Assembly: GCA_023399505.1 (NCBI GenBank)
Contig: JAEWOZ010000122.1
Span: 1 to 7,335, forward strand
Length of the DNA stretch: 7,335 nucleotides
Direction of reading: 5' to 3'
Source of the DNA: Fusobacteriota bacterium
Lineage (GTDB): Bacteria; Fusobacteriota; Fusobacteriia; Bac17; JAEWOZ01
Of this stretch, positions 1 through 5,802 are shown in pieces. Each line of letters starts with the position of its first letter. Within the stretch, counting starts at the first letter, position 1. A program made the translations under genes and the position numbers. The notes beneath the pieces were generated by a model. It searched no databases and was not told the origin of the DNA. It saw nothing but the letters and a program-made list of their open reading frames with translations.

Positions 1-5
1 AGTTT

Positions 6-29
6 AAAAGAGTGTTAATACTCTTTTTT
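6..29 (+). terminator. Intrinsic terminator of an upstream gene
   Basis: An 8-bp perfect stem, AAAAGAGT (6-13) with ACTCTTTT (20-27), encloses a 6-nt loop and runs into a T tract (24-29). This is the shape of a rho-independent terminator, although the stem has few G-C pairs. It presumably ends a gene left of the window. Because it is A-rich on one side and T-rich on the other, it could work in both directions. Confidence 0.6.
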
Positions 30-56
30 GTTTTTAATATTAAAAACTTTTATAAT
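28..56 (+). promoter_or_regulatory. Likely sigma-70 promoter for the ankyrin lipoprotein gene
   Basis: TTGTTT (28-33) and a perfect TATAAT (51-56) are separated by 17 nt. Transcription would start near 63 and leave an untranslated leader of about 87 nt before the ATG at 150. The -35 box overlaps the T tract of the preceding terminator. In DNA this AT-rich, a TATAAT match alone is weak evidence; the correct spacing and the position between a terminator and a gene are what support the call. Confidence 0.4.
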
Positions 57-149
57 TTTTATGTGAAATAAATTTATTATTTTCTAAAAATTCATTAGAA
101 TGATACATTTTGATAGAAGAATATAAATATAAATAGGTAAGGCGTAGAA

Positions 150-507
150 ATGAAAAAATGGTTACTAATAGCTTTAGTTGTATCATGCTTTAAATCTTTC
201 AAAAGTATAGAATTTAAAAATAAAGATGTAAATGGAGATTTAGTAGTAGCTCTAATTAATAGTGAAATAGATAAAGCTATTGAGTTGATTAATCAAGGAG
301 CTAATGTTAATGATAGAAACAGCAATGGCTTTATATCATTGATGATAGCATCACAAAATGGCTACATAGACATAGTAAAATTGTCTTTTAAAAAAAGGTG
401 CTAATATTAATTATATTAATAATCAAGGGAAAAGAGTGATAGACATAGCAACCGAAAGAAGCCAAAAAGAAATAATAGAAATGCTTTTAATTAAAAATGA
501 TAAATAA
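150..507 (+). pseudogene. Ankyrin-repeat lipoprotein, frameshifted at an A7 run
   Basis: Read in one frame, the gene starts at ATG 150 (weak TAAGG Shine-Dalgarno at 138-142) and stops at 402-404 after 84 residues. The N-terminus is a lipoprotein signal: K2-K3, a hydrophobic stretch, and lipobox V10-V11-S12-C13. From residue 27 there are ankyrin-type units, with LINQGANVNDRNSNG (46-60) the typical repeat turn, then a helix pair SLMIASQNGYIDIVKL. The frame breaks at seven A residues (390-396). Removing one A restores KKGANINYINNQGKRVIDIA and continues to TAA at 505-507, giving a 118-residue protein with about three repeats. The restored part fits the ankyrin consensus exactly, so the original gene clearly spanned 150-507. 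The break may be a real mutation, a phase-variable homopolymer, transcriptional slippage or a sequencing error. Proteins of this kind probably bind other proteins at the envelope; the specific function is unknown. Confidence 0.75.
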
Positions 508-619
508 ATCAGATAAAATAAAAAATTCGAGTTTAAAATTCATCAAACTATCTTTATAAAATGAGGCTCAATTAAAAAAATCAGAAAATCATTTAATAAA
601 ACAAATTTTCTTAAGTTTA

Positions 620-628
620 TGATAAAAT
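620..628 (+). promoter_or_regulatory. Possible extended -10 promoter for tRNA-Leu
   Basis: TG (620-621), one spacer base and TAAAAT (623-628) form an extended -10 element, placing the start near 635, four bases before the mature tRNA. No convincing -35 box lies at the right distance. A second match, TATAAT (628-633), sits too close to the tRNA to serve it. This is a tentative call in AT-rich DNA. Confidence 0.35.
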
Positions 629-638
629 ATAATTTAAT

Positions 639-724
639 GCCGAGGTGGTGAAATGGTAGACGCGTTGGACTCAAAATCCAATAGGAGCAATCCTGTGCGG
701 GTTCAAGTCCCGCCCCCGGCACCA
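639..724 (+). tRNA. tRNA-Leu (anticodon CAA), CCA encoded
   Basis: A complete class II tRNA of 86 nt. The acceptor strands are GCCGAGG (639-645) and CCCCGGC (714-720), followed by A73 and an encoded CCA (722-724). The anticodon stem is TTGGA (665-669) with TCCAA (677-681), and the loop CTCAAAA places CAA at 672-674, which reads UUG leucine codons. The long variable arm, AGGA/TCCT with a GCAA loop (683-694), and discriminator A73 are leucine hallmarks. The T arm is GCGGG/CCCGC with loop TTCAAGT (702-708). One oddity is the fifth acceptor pair, A643 opposite C716, which is not Watson-Crick. Confidence 0.97.
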
Positions 725-779
725 AATTAGTATTTAAAAAAGTTAATTTATAAAAATTTATTTCTTTAAATATTAATTT
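724..779. repeat. Long A/T-only inverted repeat between tRNA-Leu and the rluD-like gene
   Basis: AAATTAGTATTTAAA (724-738) can pair with TTTAAATATTAATTT (765-779) over 15 consecutive positions, 14 Watson-Crick plus one G-U. After one mismatch (739/764), four more pairs extend it inward. The stem contains no G-C pair, and no T tract follows directly. It may trim or terminate the tRNA transcript, or influence translation of the next gene, whose Shine-Dalgarno begins at 784. It could also be chance in such AT-rich DNA. Confidence 0.4.
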
Positions 780-793
780 ACATAAGGATATAA

Positions 794-1717
794 ATGAAAC
801 GAACATTTGAAATATTGAAAGAAAACAGTGGAAAAAGGTTAGATAATGTTCTAGCCTTATTTACTAATAAATCTAGAAGCATAGTTCAAAAATTAATTGA
901 AGATGGAAATGTTAAAATAAATAATCAAATTGTTAATAAAAGCTCTTCTACAGTAAAAGAGGGAATAATAGAAATAAGTTTTCCTGAACCAAAAATTTTA
1001 GAATTAAAATCTGAAAATTTGCCTTTGGAAATAATTTATCAGGATAAAGATATTATAATAATTAATAAGGAAGCAGGGCTTTCTGTTCATCCTTCTCATA
1101 CTTCTAATGAGAGTACTTTAGTTAACGCTCTTTTGTATCATATTAAAGATCTTTCAAATATAGGAGGCGTTATAAGGCCAGGTATAGTACACAGGTTAGA
1201 TAAAGATACTTCAGGGATATTAATAGTTGCAAAGACTAATGAAGCGCATTCTATTCTTTCAGAAGATTTCAAAAATAGAAAAATAGAAAAAAAGTATTTA
1301 GCAATTGTAAAAGGAATTTTTAGAATTAAACAAGGTGAAATAAGAACATTAATAGGGAGAGATAAGAAAGATAGAAAGAAAATGTCTATAAAAGTAGAAG
1401 AAGGAAGAGAAGCATACTCAAAATACAAAGTTTTAGAAGAATCAGATAAATTTTCCTTAGTAGAAGTAGAAATAAAAACAGGTAGAACTCATCAAATAAG
1501 AGTACATCTTTCAGCTTTAGGTCATCCTATATTAGGCGATGAATTGTACGGTAAAAAAGAATCTTATCCTAGACAAATGCTTCATGCGTACTCTTTAGCC
1601 TTTAGTCATCCTATTAATAAGAAATATTTACATTTTAAAACACCTTTGCCTAAAGACTTTATTAATATTCTAAAAGAATTATCTTTTACATACTTTAAGG
1701 AAGAAATAAATGAATAA
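794..1717 (+). CDS. rluD: RluA-family 23S rRNA pseudouridine synthase, RluD type
   Basis: The 307-residue product isomerises uridine to pseudouridine in structured RNA. RluD itself acts on helix 69 of 23S rRNA in the ribosomal large subunit. Residues about 14-60 form an S4-like RNA-binding domain (GKRLDNVL through VKINNQIVNKSS). The catalytic domain follows, with motif II HRLDKDTSGILIVAKT at 133-148, in which Asp136 is the expected catalytic aspartate. The conserved C-terminal block RTHQIRVHLSALGHPILGDE (231-250) and LHAYSLAFSHP come next. Length matches the family. ATG 794 has AAGGA at 784-788, 5 nt upstream. The stop overlaps the rnhB start by 8 nt, so translation is probably coupled. The S4 domain and length favour RluD over RluA, but related RluA-family paralogues with other target sites cannot be excluded from sequence alone. 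Confidence 0.9.
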   Translation: MKRTFEILKENSGKRLDNVLALFTNKSRSIVQKLIEDGNVKINNQIVNKSSSTVKEGIIEISFPEPKILELKSENLPLEIIYQDKDIIIINKEAGLSVHPSHTSNESTLVNALLYHIKDLSNIGGVIRPGIVHRLDKDTSGILIVAKTNEAHSILSEDFKNRKIEKKYLAIVKGIFRIKQGEIRTLIGRDKKDRKKMSIKVEEGREAYSKYKVLEESDKFSLVEVEIKTGRTHQIRVHLSALGHPILGDELYGKKESYPRQMLHAYSLAFSHPINKKYLHFKTPLPKDFINILKELSFTYFKEEINE

Positions 1718-2309
1718 AATGTTTGAATTTGATCTAAATTATGGAGAAGTCATAGGTATAGATGAAGCTGGAAGAGGTCCTTTAGCAGGTCCTGTTGTAG
1801 CTGCTTCTGTTAAAATAAAAAAATTTGAAGAGTTTATGAACGAGATTAATGATTCTAAAAAACTAACAATTAAAAAAAGAGAAATGCTTTACGAATTTTT
1901 AATAAATTCTTGTGAATATTCTGTTTCAATAGTTAATAATGAGATAATAGATGAAATAAATGTTTTAGAAGCAACATTCAGAGCTATGAGAGAATCTTTA
2001 GAAAAATTTAGCATTTCAAAGAATAACATAATTTTAGTAGATGGTAATTTAAAAATAAAAGGCATAGAATATACTCAAGAACCAATTGTAAAAGGAGATT
2101 CCAAAAGCTTAGCTATTGCTTCTGCTTCTATTATTGCTAAAGTGACAAGAGATAGAATTATGGATGAATTTGATTTAAAATATCCAGAATACGGATTTAA
2201 AAAACATAAAGGATATGGTACAGTAGATCATATAGAAAAAATAAAGAAATTTGGTCCTAGCCCTATTCATAGAAAAAGTTTTTTAAGGAAGATATTAAAT
2301 GATTTATAA
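1710..2309 (+). CDS. rnhB: Ribonuclease HII
   Basis: This endonuclease cleaves the RNA strand of RNA-DNA hybrids and starts removal of single ribonucleotides misinserted into chromosomal DNA; it is cytosolic and metal-dependent. The 199-residue protein has the family opening GIDEAGRGPLAGPVVAA (16-32), holding acidic residues Asp18 and Glu19 and the GRG motif (21-23) that senses the ribonucleotide 2'-OH. Asp111 lies in VDGN and Asp130 in VKGDSKSLAIASASIIAKV (127-145), completing the four-carboxylate active site. HKGYGT (166-171) supplies the conserved tyrosine near the scissile site. The length is at the short end but complete. ATG 1710 has AAGGAAG at 1697-1703. An in-frame ATG at 1719 is an alternative start, but its spacing from that site is poorer. 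The gene overlaps its upstream neighbour by 8 nt and the downstream ComF-like gene by 11 nt. Confidence 0.96.
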   Translation: MNKMFEFDLNYGEVIGIDEAGRGPLAGPVVAASVKIKKFEEFMNEINDSKKLTIKKREMLYEFLINSCEYSVSIVNNEIIDEINVLEATFRAMRESLEKFSISKNNIILVDGNLKIKGIEYTQEPIVKGDSKSLAIASASIIAKVTRDRIMDEFDLKYPEYGFKKHKGYGTVDHIEKIKKFGPSPIHRKSFLRKILNDL

Positions 2310-2796
2310 AATAAAAAAGTTTTTAAGGCATGTTTTAAGAAGAATATTATTTAAAGATGACTGTGTTATATGCAGTTCCATCTTAAAAATGGAAGAGAAT
2401 GCTTTATGCGTTAAATGTTTAGATAATTTAAAAAGTATATCTTCTCTTAAAAAATATAAAAATGTCTATTATATATGGATGTTAGATGAAAATTTCTTAA
2501 AGGTACTAAAAGCTTCTAAAAATAGAAAAACGTTTGTTGAGGATTTAAGAGAAATAATTGTTCAGAAAATTAGTTTTATAATACAACAAGAAAAAGTATC
2601 ATGTTTAGTTTATAAAGACTCTGAGTTTTTTATCTCATTGTTTAATAAAAAGGCTTTAGAAAATTTTTCTAGTTATATTAATGAAATAAAAGGCAAAAAG
2701 CTTATACTTAAAGAGAGTTTAAATAAAAGAATAGAAGATGAAAATATTTATTTCAGTCTTTTTATAACCACTCATTTAATAAAAAATGTTAACTAA
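2299..2796 (+). CDS. ComF-like zinc-finger protein lacking a recognisable phosphoribosyltransferase core
   Basis: The 165-residue product resembles the N-terminal half of ComF-family proteins: a basic, hydrophobic leader (KKFLRHVLRRILF), then a CxxC-x11-CxxC site (Cys22, Cys25, Cys37, Cys40) that should bind zinc, then YKNVYYIWMLDENFLKVLKASKNRK (about 53-77), which matches the usual 'Y.Y...lk.lI...K' segment. ComF proteins continue into a phosphoribosyltransferase-type domain with an acidic DD..TTG motif; I cannot find that motif here, and the protein is shorter than the usual 200-250 residues. ComF is a DNA-uptake factor in naturally competent bacteria, but many non-competent bacteria carry relatives of unknown role, so no function is assigned. 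AAGGAAG (2285-2291) lies 7 nt before the start. The start overlaps the end of rnhB by 11 nt, so it is probably translationally coupled. The codon use resembles that of its neighbours. Confidence 0.6.
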   Translation: MIYKIKKFLRHVLRRILFKDDCVICSSILKMEENALCVKCLDNLKSISSLKKYKNVYYIWMLDENFLKVLKASKNRKTFVEDLREIIVQKISFIIQQEKVSCLVYKDSEFFISLFNKKALENFSSYINEIKGKKLILKESLNKRIEDENIYFSLFITTHLIKNVN

Positions 2797-2842
2797 TTTA
2801 AGAAAATTAACATTATATTCACTTTAATTAAGGAGTTTCACG

Positions 2843-3460
2843 ATGAAATTATTTTTATTATTAGCATTGATTTTAAATAGTTGCTATCTTGCAGAAAAGA
2901 AAAAATATAAAGATATTACCTTAGATTTACAAATTGATCCAATCTTAAAATTAGAAAAAACAGATTTAATATATATAAATGCAAGTGCTTTACCTAATGA
3001 AATTAGAAGTAGATGGATAGTTCATTATTTTAAAAATGCTTTAGTTGAAAAAGGGTATAAAATAACAGCAGATAAAAATAAAGCAAGAGTAATAGTAAAT
3101 ATAGAAAAAACTTTAAATAAAGTTACTCTCAAAGATACTAAAAGGGTCATTACAGAGGAGATAACTATAAATAAAAAAGTTTATATAAAAGAAAGAGATA
3201 CATTCCAAGAAGAGCCTAAAACAACAACTAAATATAAAGAGGTGCCTTACGAATATAGCAGGTCTTATGTTAATATAAAGTTTTCTTTTTGTAAAATTAT
3301 AGATAAGAAACCAATAGATATAATAAAAACTTATATAGAAGAGAATAGACAAAATGATTTCCAAGAATTATTAGAGAAGAGTATATATAAATTAGTAGAT
3401 TATATAGATTTAGATGAAGAGAGAAGAAGAAGCTCGATCATCGTTGATGAATTGGAATAG
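2843..3460 (+). CDS. Predicted lipoprotein, paralogue of the next gene (family not identified)
   Basis: The 205-residue product starts with a lipoprotein signal ending in lipobox L11-N12-S13-C14. The residue after Cys is Tyr, not Asp, so by the E. coli +2 rule it would go to the outer membrane. The mature part has a repeated alpha/beta look: LQIDPILKLEKTDLIYIN (29-46), an amphipathic helix near HYFKNALVEKGYKI (61-74), then DKNKARVIVNIEKTLN (77-92). This layout (strand, helix ending in 'KGY', then 'KA..IV.I') recalls TraT-like and DUF4136-like envelope lipoproteins, but I cannot confirm membership. A central EPKTTTKYKEVPYE (124-137) stretch is shared with the next gene. AAGGAG (2830-2835) lies 7 nt before ATG. 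The 46-nt gap upstream and lack of a strong promoter suggest possible read-through from the ComF-like gene. Function unknown. Confidence 0.85.
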   Translation: MKLFLLLALILNSCYLAEKKKYKDITLDLQIDPILKLEKTDLIYINASALPNEIRSRWIVHYFKNALVEKGYKITADKNKARVIVNIEKTLNKVTLKDTKRVITEEITINKKVYIKERDTFQEEPKTTTKYKEVPYEYSRSYVNIKFSFCKIIDKKPIDIIKTYIEENRQNDFQELLEKSIYKLVDYIDLDEERRRSSIIVDELE

Positions 3461-3486
3461 ATATAAATTTTTTATCCTTTATTAAA

Positions 3487-3515
3487 TTGACAAGGGGTAC
3501 TCTATTTAGTATAAT
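3487..3515 (+). promoter_or_regulatory. Consensus sigma-70 promoter for the lipoprotein-ABC operon
   Basis: TTGACA (3487-3492), a 17-nt spacer and TATAAT (3510-3515) match the consensus housekeeping promoter at all twelve positions. Transcription would start near 3522, giving a leader of about 29 nt before ATG 3551. It lies in the 90-nt gap between the two paralogous lipoprotein genes, so it gives the second copy and the ABC genes their own strong start. No operator repeat is visible around it. Confidence 0.85.
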
Positions 3516-3528
3516 TTTTGTTAATTTG

Positions 3529-3540
3529 AAGGAGAAGGAG
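3529..3540 (+). promoter_or_regulatory. Tandem Shine-Dalgarno motif
   Basis: AAGGAG occurs twice back to back (3529-3534 and 3535-3540). The second copy lies 10 nt before ATG 3551 and is usable; the first, at 16 nt, is too far for ordinary initiation but could hold a ribosome on standby. Together with the consensus promoter it suggests strong expression of the second lipoprotein. Confidence 0.6.
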
Positions 3541-3550
3541 AATATTTAAA

Positions 3551-4165
3551 ATGAAAAAACTTTTTGGATTATCTATTCTATTATTAACATCTTGTTTTAC
3601 AACAAGGTACATTGCAGATATTGATATCCAATATGATCCAATAACAAAAATAGATAGAGAAAGTTCTTTAATTTATATAGACAGTAAATCTCTGCCCGAA
3701 GGTGTTGAAGCTAGAAAATTAACATTTCATTTAAAAAATAGTTTAGAGAATAATTTCTATAAACTTACAGAAAATGAAAAGAGAGCTAATGTTATTTTAA
3801 AAGTTAATAGTAAAATAACACAAAAGAAAAGAGTAGATTTCGTAACAGTACCTGAGGAAACAGAAGTAAAGAAAAGTACTTATGATAAAAAAGAAGGCTT
3901 TTTCGCTTTCCCAGAACCTAAAAGTAAAACTACTTACACAACTTACAAAAAAGTGCCTGTAGAAGGTACTTATGAAGTATATCAACTTAATCTTAGTTTT
4001 ATTAAATTAAAAGATGATAAAAAAGTTGAGTCAATAAAAGCTGAAATGGAAGTTGAAGCAGATAATTTTGAGAAAAACATCGAAATTTTCATATCTAAAT
4101 TTATTGAACAAATCAATTTTCAAAAAGAGATTCGAAACAGTAGAGTTGTTTGGACACAGAAATAA
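3551..4165 (+). CDS. Predicted lipoprotein, first gene of the Gld-like ABC operon
   Basis: The 204-residue product carries a lipoprotein signal with lipobox L12-T13-S14-C15 followed by Phe, so outer-membrane targeting is likely by the E. coli rule. It is a diverged paralogue of the preceding gene and of almost equal length. IDIQYDPITKIDRESSLIYI (24-43) aligns with LDLQIDPILKLEKTDLIYI of the neighbour, HLKNSLENNFYKLT with HYFKNALVEKGYKIT, and PEPKSKTTYTTYKKVPVE (121-138) with EEPKTTTKYKEVPYE. Identity is about a third over the first 65 mature residues by eye. The two differ most around residues 95-120, where this copy has an extra KKEGFFAF segment. It has its own strong promoter and ends only 8 nt before the ATPase gene, which ties it to the ABC system. 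The family is not identified; a TraT-like fold is a guess from topology. Function unknown. Confidence 0.88.
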   Translation: MKKLFGLSILLLTSCFTTRYIADIDIQYDPITKIDRESSLIYIDSKSLPEGVEARKLTFHLKNSLENNFYKLTENEKRANVILKVNSKITQKKRVDFVTVPEETEVKKSTYDKKEGFFAFPEPKSKTTYTTYKKVPVEGTYEVYQLNLSFIKLKDDKKVESIKAEMEVEADNFEKNIEIFISKFIEQINFQKEIRNSRVVWTQK

Positions 4166-4173
4166 GGTGTAAT

Positions 4174-5094
4174 ATGATCGAAGTTAAAAAATTAAGTAAA
4201 CATTATAATGATGGTGCAATTAAAGCCGTTGATAATATCTCCTTTAAGATAAATAAAGGTGAGATTGTAGGATTTTTAGGACCAAACGGAGCAGGAAAGA
4301 GTACTACTTTAAAACTGCTAACAGGATATATAAAGCCTACAAAGGGCGAGATAAAAATAGCCGATATAGATATTGTAAAAGATGGACTGAATGCTCGTAA
4401 GAAAATAGGTTATTTACCCGAATCAACAGCTCTATATCAAAATATGAAAGTTATCGAGTTTCTTAACTTTATAATAGAATCTAGGGAAATACCAAAAGAT
4501 AAAGTTAAAGAGAGATTAGATTATGTTATTCATAAATTGGAACTGAATAGTAGAGCTTACCAAACTATTTCTTCGCTATCAAAGGGTTTTAAACAAAGAG
4601 TAGGTTTAGCTCAAGCTATAATTCACAATCCAGATTTTATAATTTTAGATGAACCTACCTCAGGTTTAGATCCTAATCAAGTTATTGAGATAAGAAATTT
4701 AATTAAAGAAATAAGCAGAGAAAAGACAGTTATTTTCTCTAGCCATATTCTTCAAGAAGTTGAAGCTTTATGTGACAAAATTATTATCATAAACAGAGGT
4801 AAAATTATCTCAATGGGATCTAAGGAAGAACTACATAAAGATAATTTGATAATAAATTTAACATTAAAAGGTGATTCTAAACTAATAATGGATTCATTAA
4901 AAAATTTAAAAGATATTAAACTAAACCTTTTAAATACTTTTAATAATTTAGTTAGAGTTAATATAGAGACACTAGAAGATAAAAGAGAAGAAATCTTTAA
5001 TTGTGCAAAAAATAATAATTTTATTATTTTAGAAATGTTCAAAGAAAATGAAAGCTTAGAAAGTATATTTAAAAAGCTTACTTTAGAGGAGTAA
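4174..5094 (+). CDS. ABC transporter ATP-binding protein, GldA-like
   Basis: This cytosolic nucleotide-binding subunit would power the permease encoded next. From ATG 4174 it has 306 residues. Visible motifs are Walker A GPNGAGKST (36-44), a Q-loop region GYLPEST (79-85) with Glu where Gln is usual, as in GldA-type proteins, signature LSKGF (135-139), Walker B FIILDEP (155-161), D-loop SGLD (163-166) and the switch His191 in SSHIL. After residue 215 a roughly 90-residue C-terminal extension follows, common in ATPases paired with ABC-2 permeases. An in-frame TTG at 4150 would add eight residues but overlaps the lipoprotein gene; ATG 4174 is preferred because AAGGTG (4164-4169) precedes it and the family motif starts at MIEVKKL. 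The gap to the next gene is 2 nt. GldA itself supports gliding motility in Bacteroidota; outside that group such systems have no settled substrate. Confidence 0.92.
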   Translation: MIEVKKLSKHYNDGAIKAVDNISFKINKGEIVGFLGPNGAGKSTTLKLLTGYIKPTKGEIKIADIDIVKDGLNARKKIGYLPESTALYQNMKVIEFLNFIIESREIPKDKVKERLDYVIHKLELNSRAYQTISSLSKGFKQRVGLAQAIIHNPDFIILDEPTSGLDPNQVIEIRNLIKEISREKTVIFSSHILQEVEALCDKIIIINRGKIISMGSKEELHKDNLIINLTLKGDSKLIMDSLKNLKDIKLNLLNTFNNLVRVNIETLEDKREEIFNCAKNNNFIILEMFKENESLESIFKKLTLEE

Positions 5095-5096
5095 TT

Positions 5097-5801
5097 ATGA
5101 AAAGAATATTTACAATTATGAGAAAAGAGATTTTTGAACATATTAATTCAGGACAATTATACATAGCAAGTATAGCTTTCTTGATAATTACAGGAGCTTT
5201 CTTTGCAGAATACCTTTTCCTAATAAATAGGTCAGATTTATATAATATATTTAGTATAATACCCTTTATACTGATGGTATTTGTTCCTATTTTAACAATG
5301 GGAAGTTTCTCTTCAGAACTAAACTCAGGAACAATTGAGTTACTTTTAACGCTCCCTTTTAAAGATAACGATATTTTATTGGGAAAATATTTAGGAAATA
5401 TAATAACTTATTCTTTAGTACTATTTTCAACCTTAACTTATCCTTTAACTATCTTTATTCTAGGTAATCCTGACTTAGGTCAACTGTTTTCATCTTACTT
5501 AGCAGCGCTTATTTTAGGAATATCTTATATATCAGTGGGCATGTTTAGTTCCTCTTTAACTAAAAGTGGAGTAACAAGCTTTATAATAAGTTTTTGTATA
5601 ATTTTTGTATTTATGTACTTAGGGCATATTTCTATTTTATTCCCAGGGATAATAGGACAATTTTTTAACCAATTATCAATCTTAAATAATTATAATAATA
5701 TTTTAAAAGGTTTGTTAGATACAAAAACTTTAATATATTTTATAAGTTTTAATTTCTTTTTTCTGTATCTAGCAAGAATTTCTTTAGAAAGGAGAAATTA
5801 A
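5097..5801 (+). CDS. ABC-2 type permease, GldF-like
   Basis: The 234-residue integral membrane protein should form the inner-membrane channel for the adjacent ATPase. About six hydrophobic segments can be seen near residues 22-42, 50-70, 97-121, 130-152, 160-182 and 211-227. The cytoplasmic loop NSGTIELLLTLPFKDNDILL (76-95) is the typical coupling segment of ABC-2 and GldF-type permeases. A short N-terminal amphipathic stretch, RIFTIMRKEIFEHINSG, precedes the first helix, again as in the family. Length matches GldF proteins (about 240). GAGGAG (5086-5091) overlaps the end of the ATPase gene and lies 5 nt before ATG. The gap to the next gene is 1 nt, so the three proteins are very likely made together as a complex. 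The substrate cannot be read from the sequence. Confidence 0.9.
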   Translation: MKRIFTIMRKEIFEHINSGQLYIASIAFLIITGAFFAEYLFLINRSDLYNIFSIIPFILMVFVPILTMGSFSSELNSGTIELLLTLPFKDNDILLGKYLGNIITYSLVLFSTLTYPLTIFILGNPDLGQLFSSYLAALILGISYISVGMFSSSLTKSGVTSFIISFCIIFVFMYLGHISILFPGIIGQFFNQLSILNNYNNILKGLLDTKTLIYFISFNFFFLYLARISLERRN

Positions 5802-5802
5802 A

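Noticed and set aside
508..638. Search for a terminator or small gene between the ankyrin gene and tRNA-Leu
   Set aside because: Only a 5-bp AGTTT/AAACT pairing and short A/T runs are present. Apart from the possible tRNA promoter I see nothing supportable.
543..806. Minus-strand open frame of 87 codons containing VPGAGLEPAQ and SPTRLPFHH
   Set aside because: It is the antisense reading of the tRNA-Leu gene. This peptide pattern is a well-known false annotation produced by tRNA genes, and the frame has no supporting start signal.
1138..1428. Minus-strand open frame of 96 codons
   Set aside because: It lies wholly within the rluD-like gene, whose catalytic motif is on the + strand. It is a shadow frame with no ribosome-binding site or family motif.
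2785..2814. Inverted repeat AATGTTAA / TTAACATT around the stop of the ComF-like gene, considered as a terminator
   Set aside because: The stem is 8 bp with one G-C pair and a 14-nt loop, and no T tract follows. Such matches are common in AT-rich DNA.
2789..2819. TTAACT and TATATT as a promoter for the first lipoprotein
   Set aside because: The spacing is 19 nt and both boxes are imperfect, so it is not better than background for this base composition.
3113..3364. Minus-strand open frame rich in Phe, Ile and Tyr
   Set aside because: It is the antisense of the Lys- and Asn-rich first lipoprotein; hydrophobic antisense frames are expected in AT-rich genes.
3797..3985. Minus-strand open frame of 62 codons
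   Set aside because: It is the antisense of the Lys-rich middle of the second lipoprotein and has no start signal of its own.
4150..4173. TTG start adding eight residues to the ABC ATPase
   Set aside because: It overlaps the lipoprotein gene and lacks its own Shine-Dalgarno. ATG 4174 has AAGGTG upstream and fits the usual family N-terminus.
4752..5141. Minus-strand open frame of 129 codons across the ATPase-permease junction
   Set aside because: Both + strand genes here have clear family motifs and ribosome-binding sites. The antisense frame is Ser/Leu/Phe-rich, as expected for a shadow.
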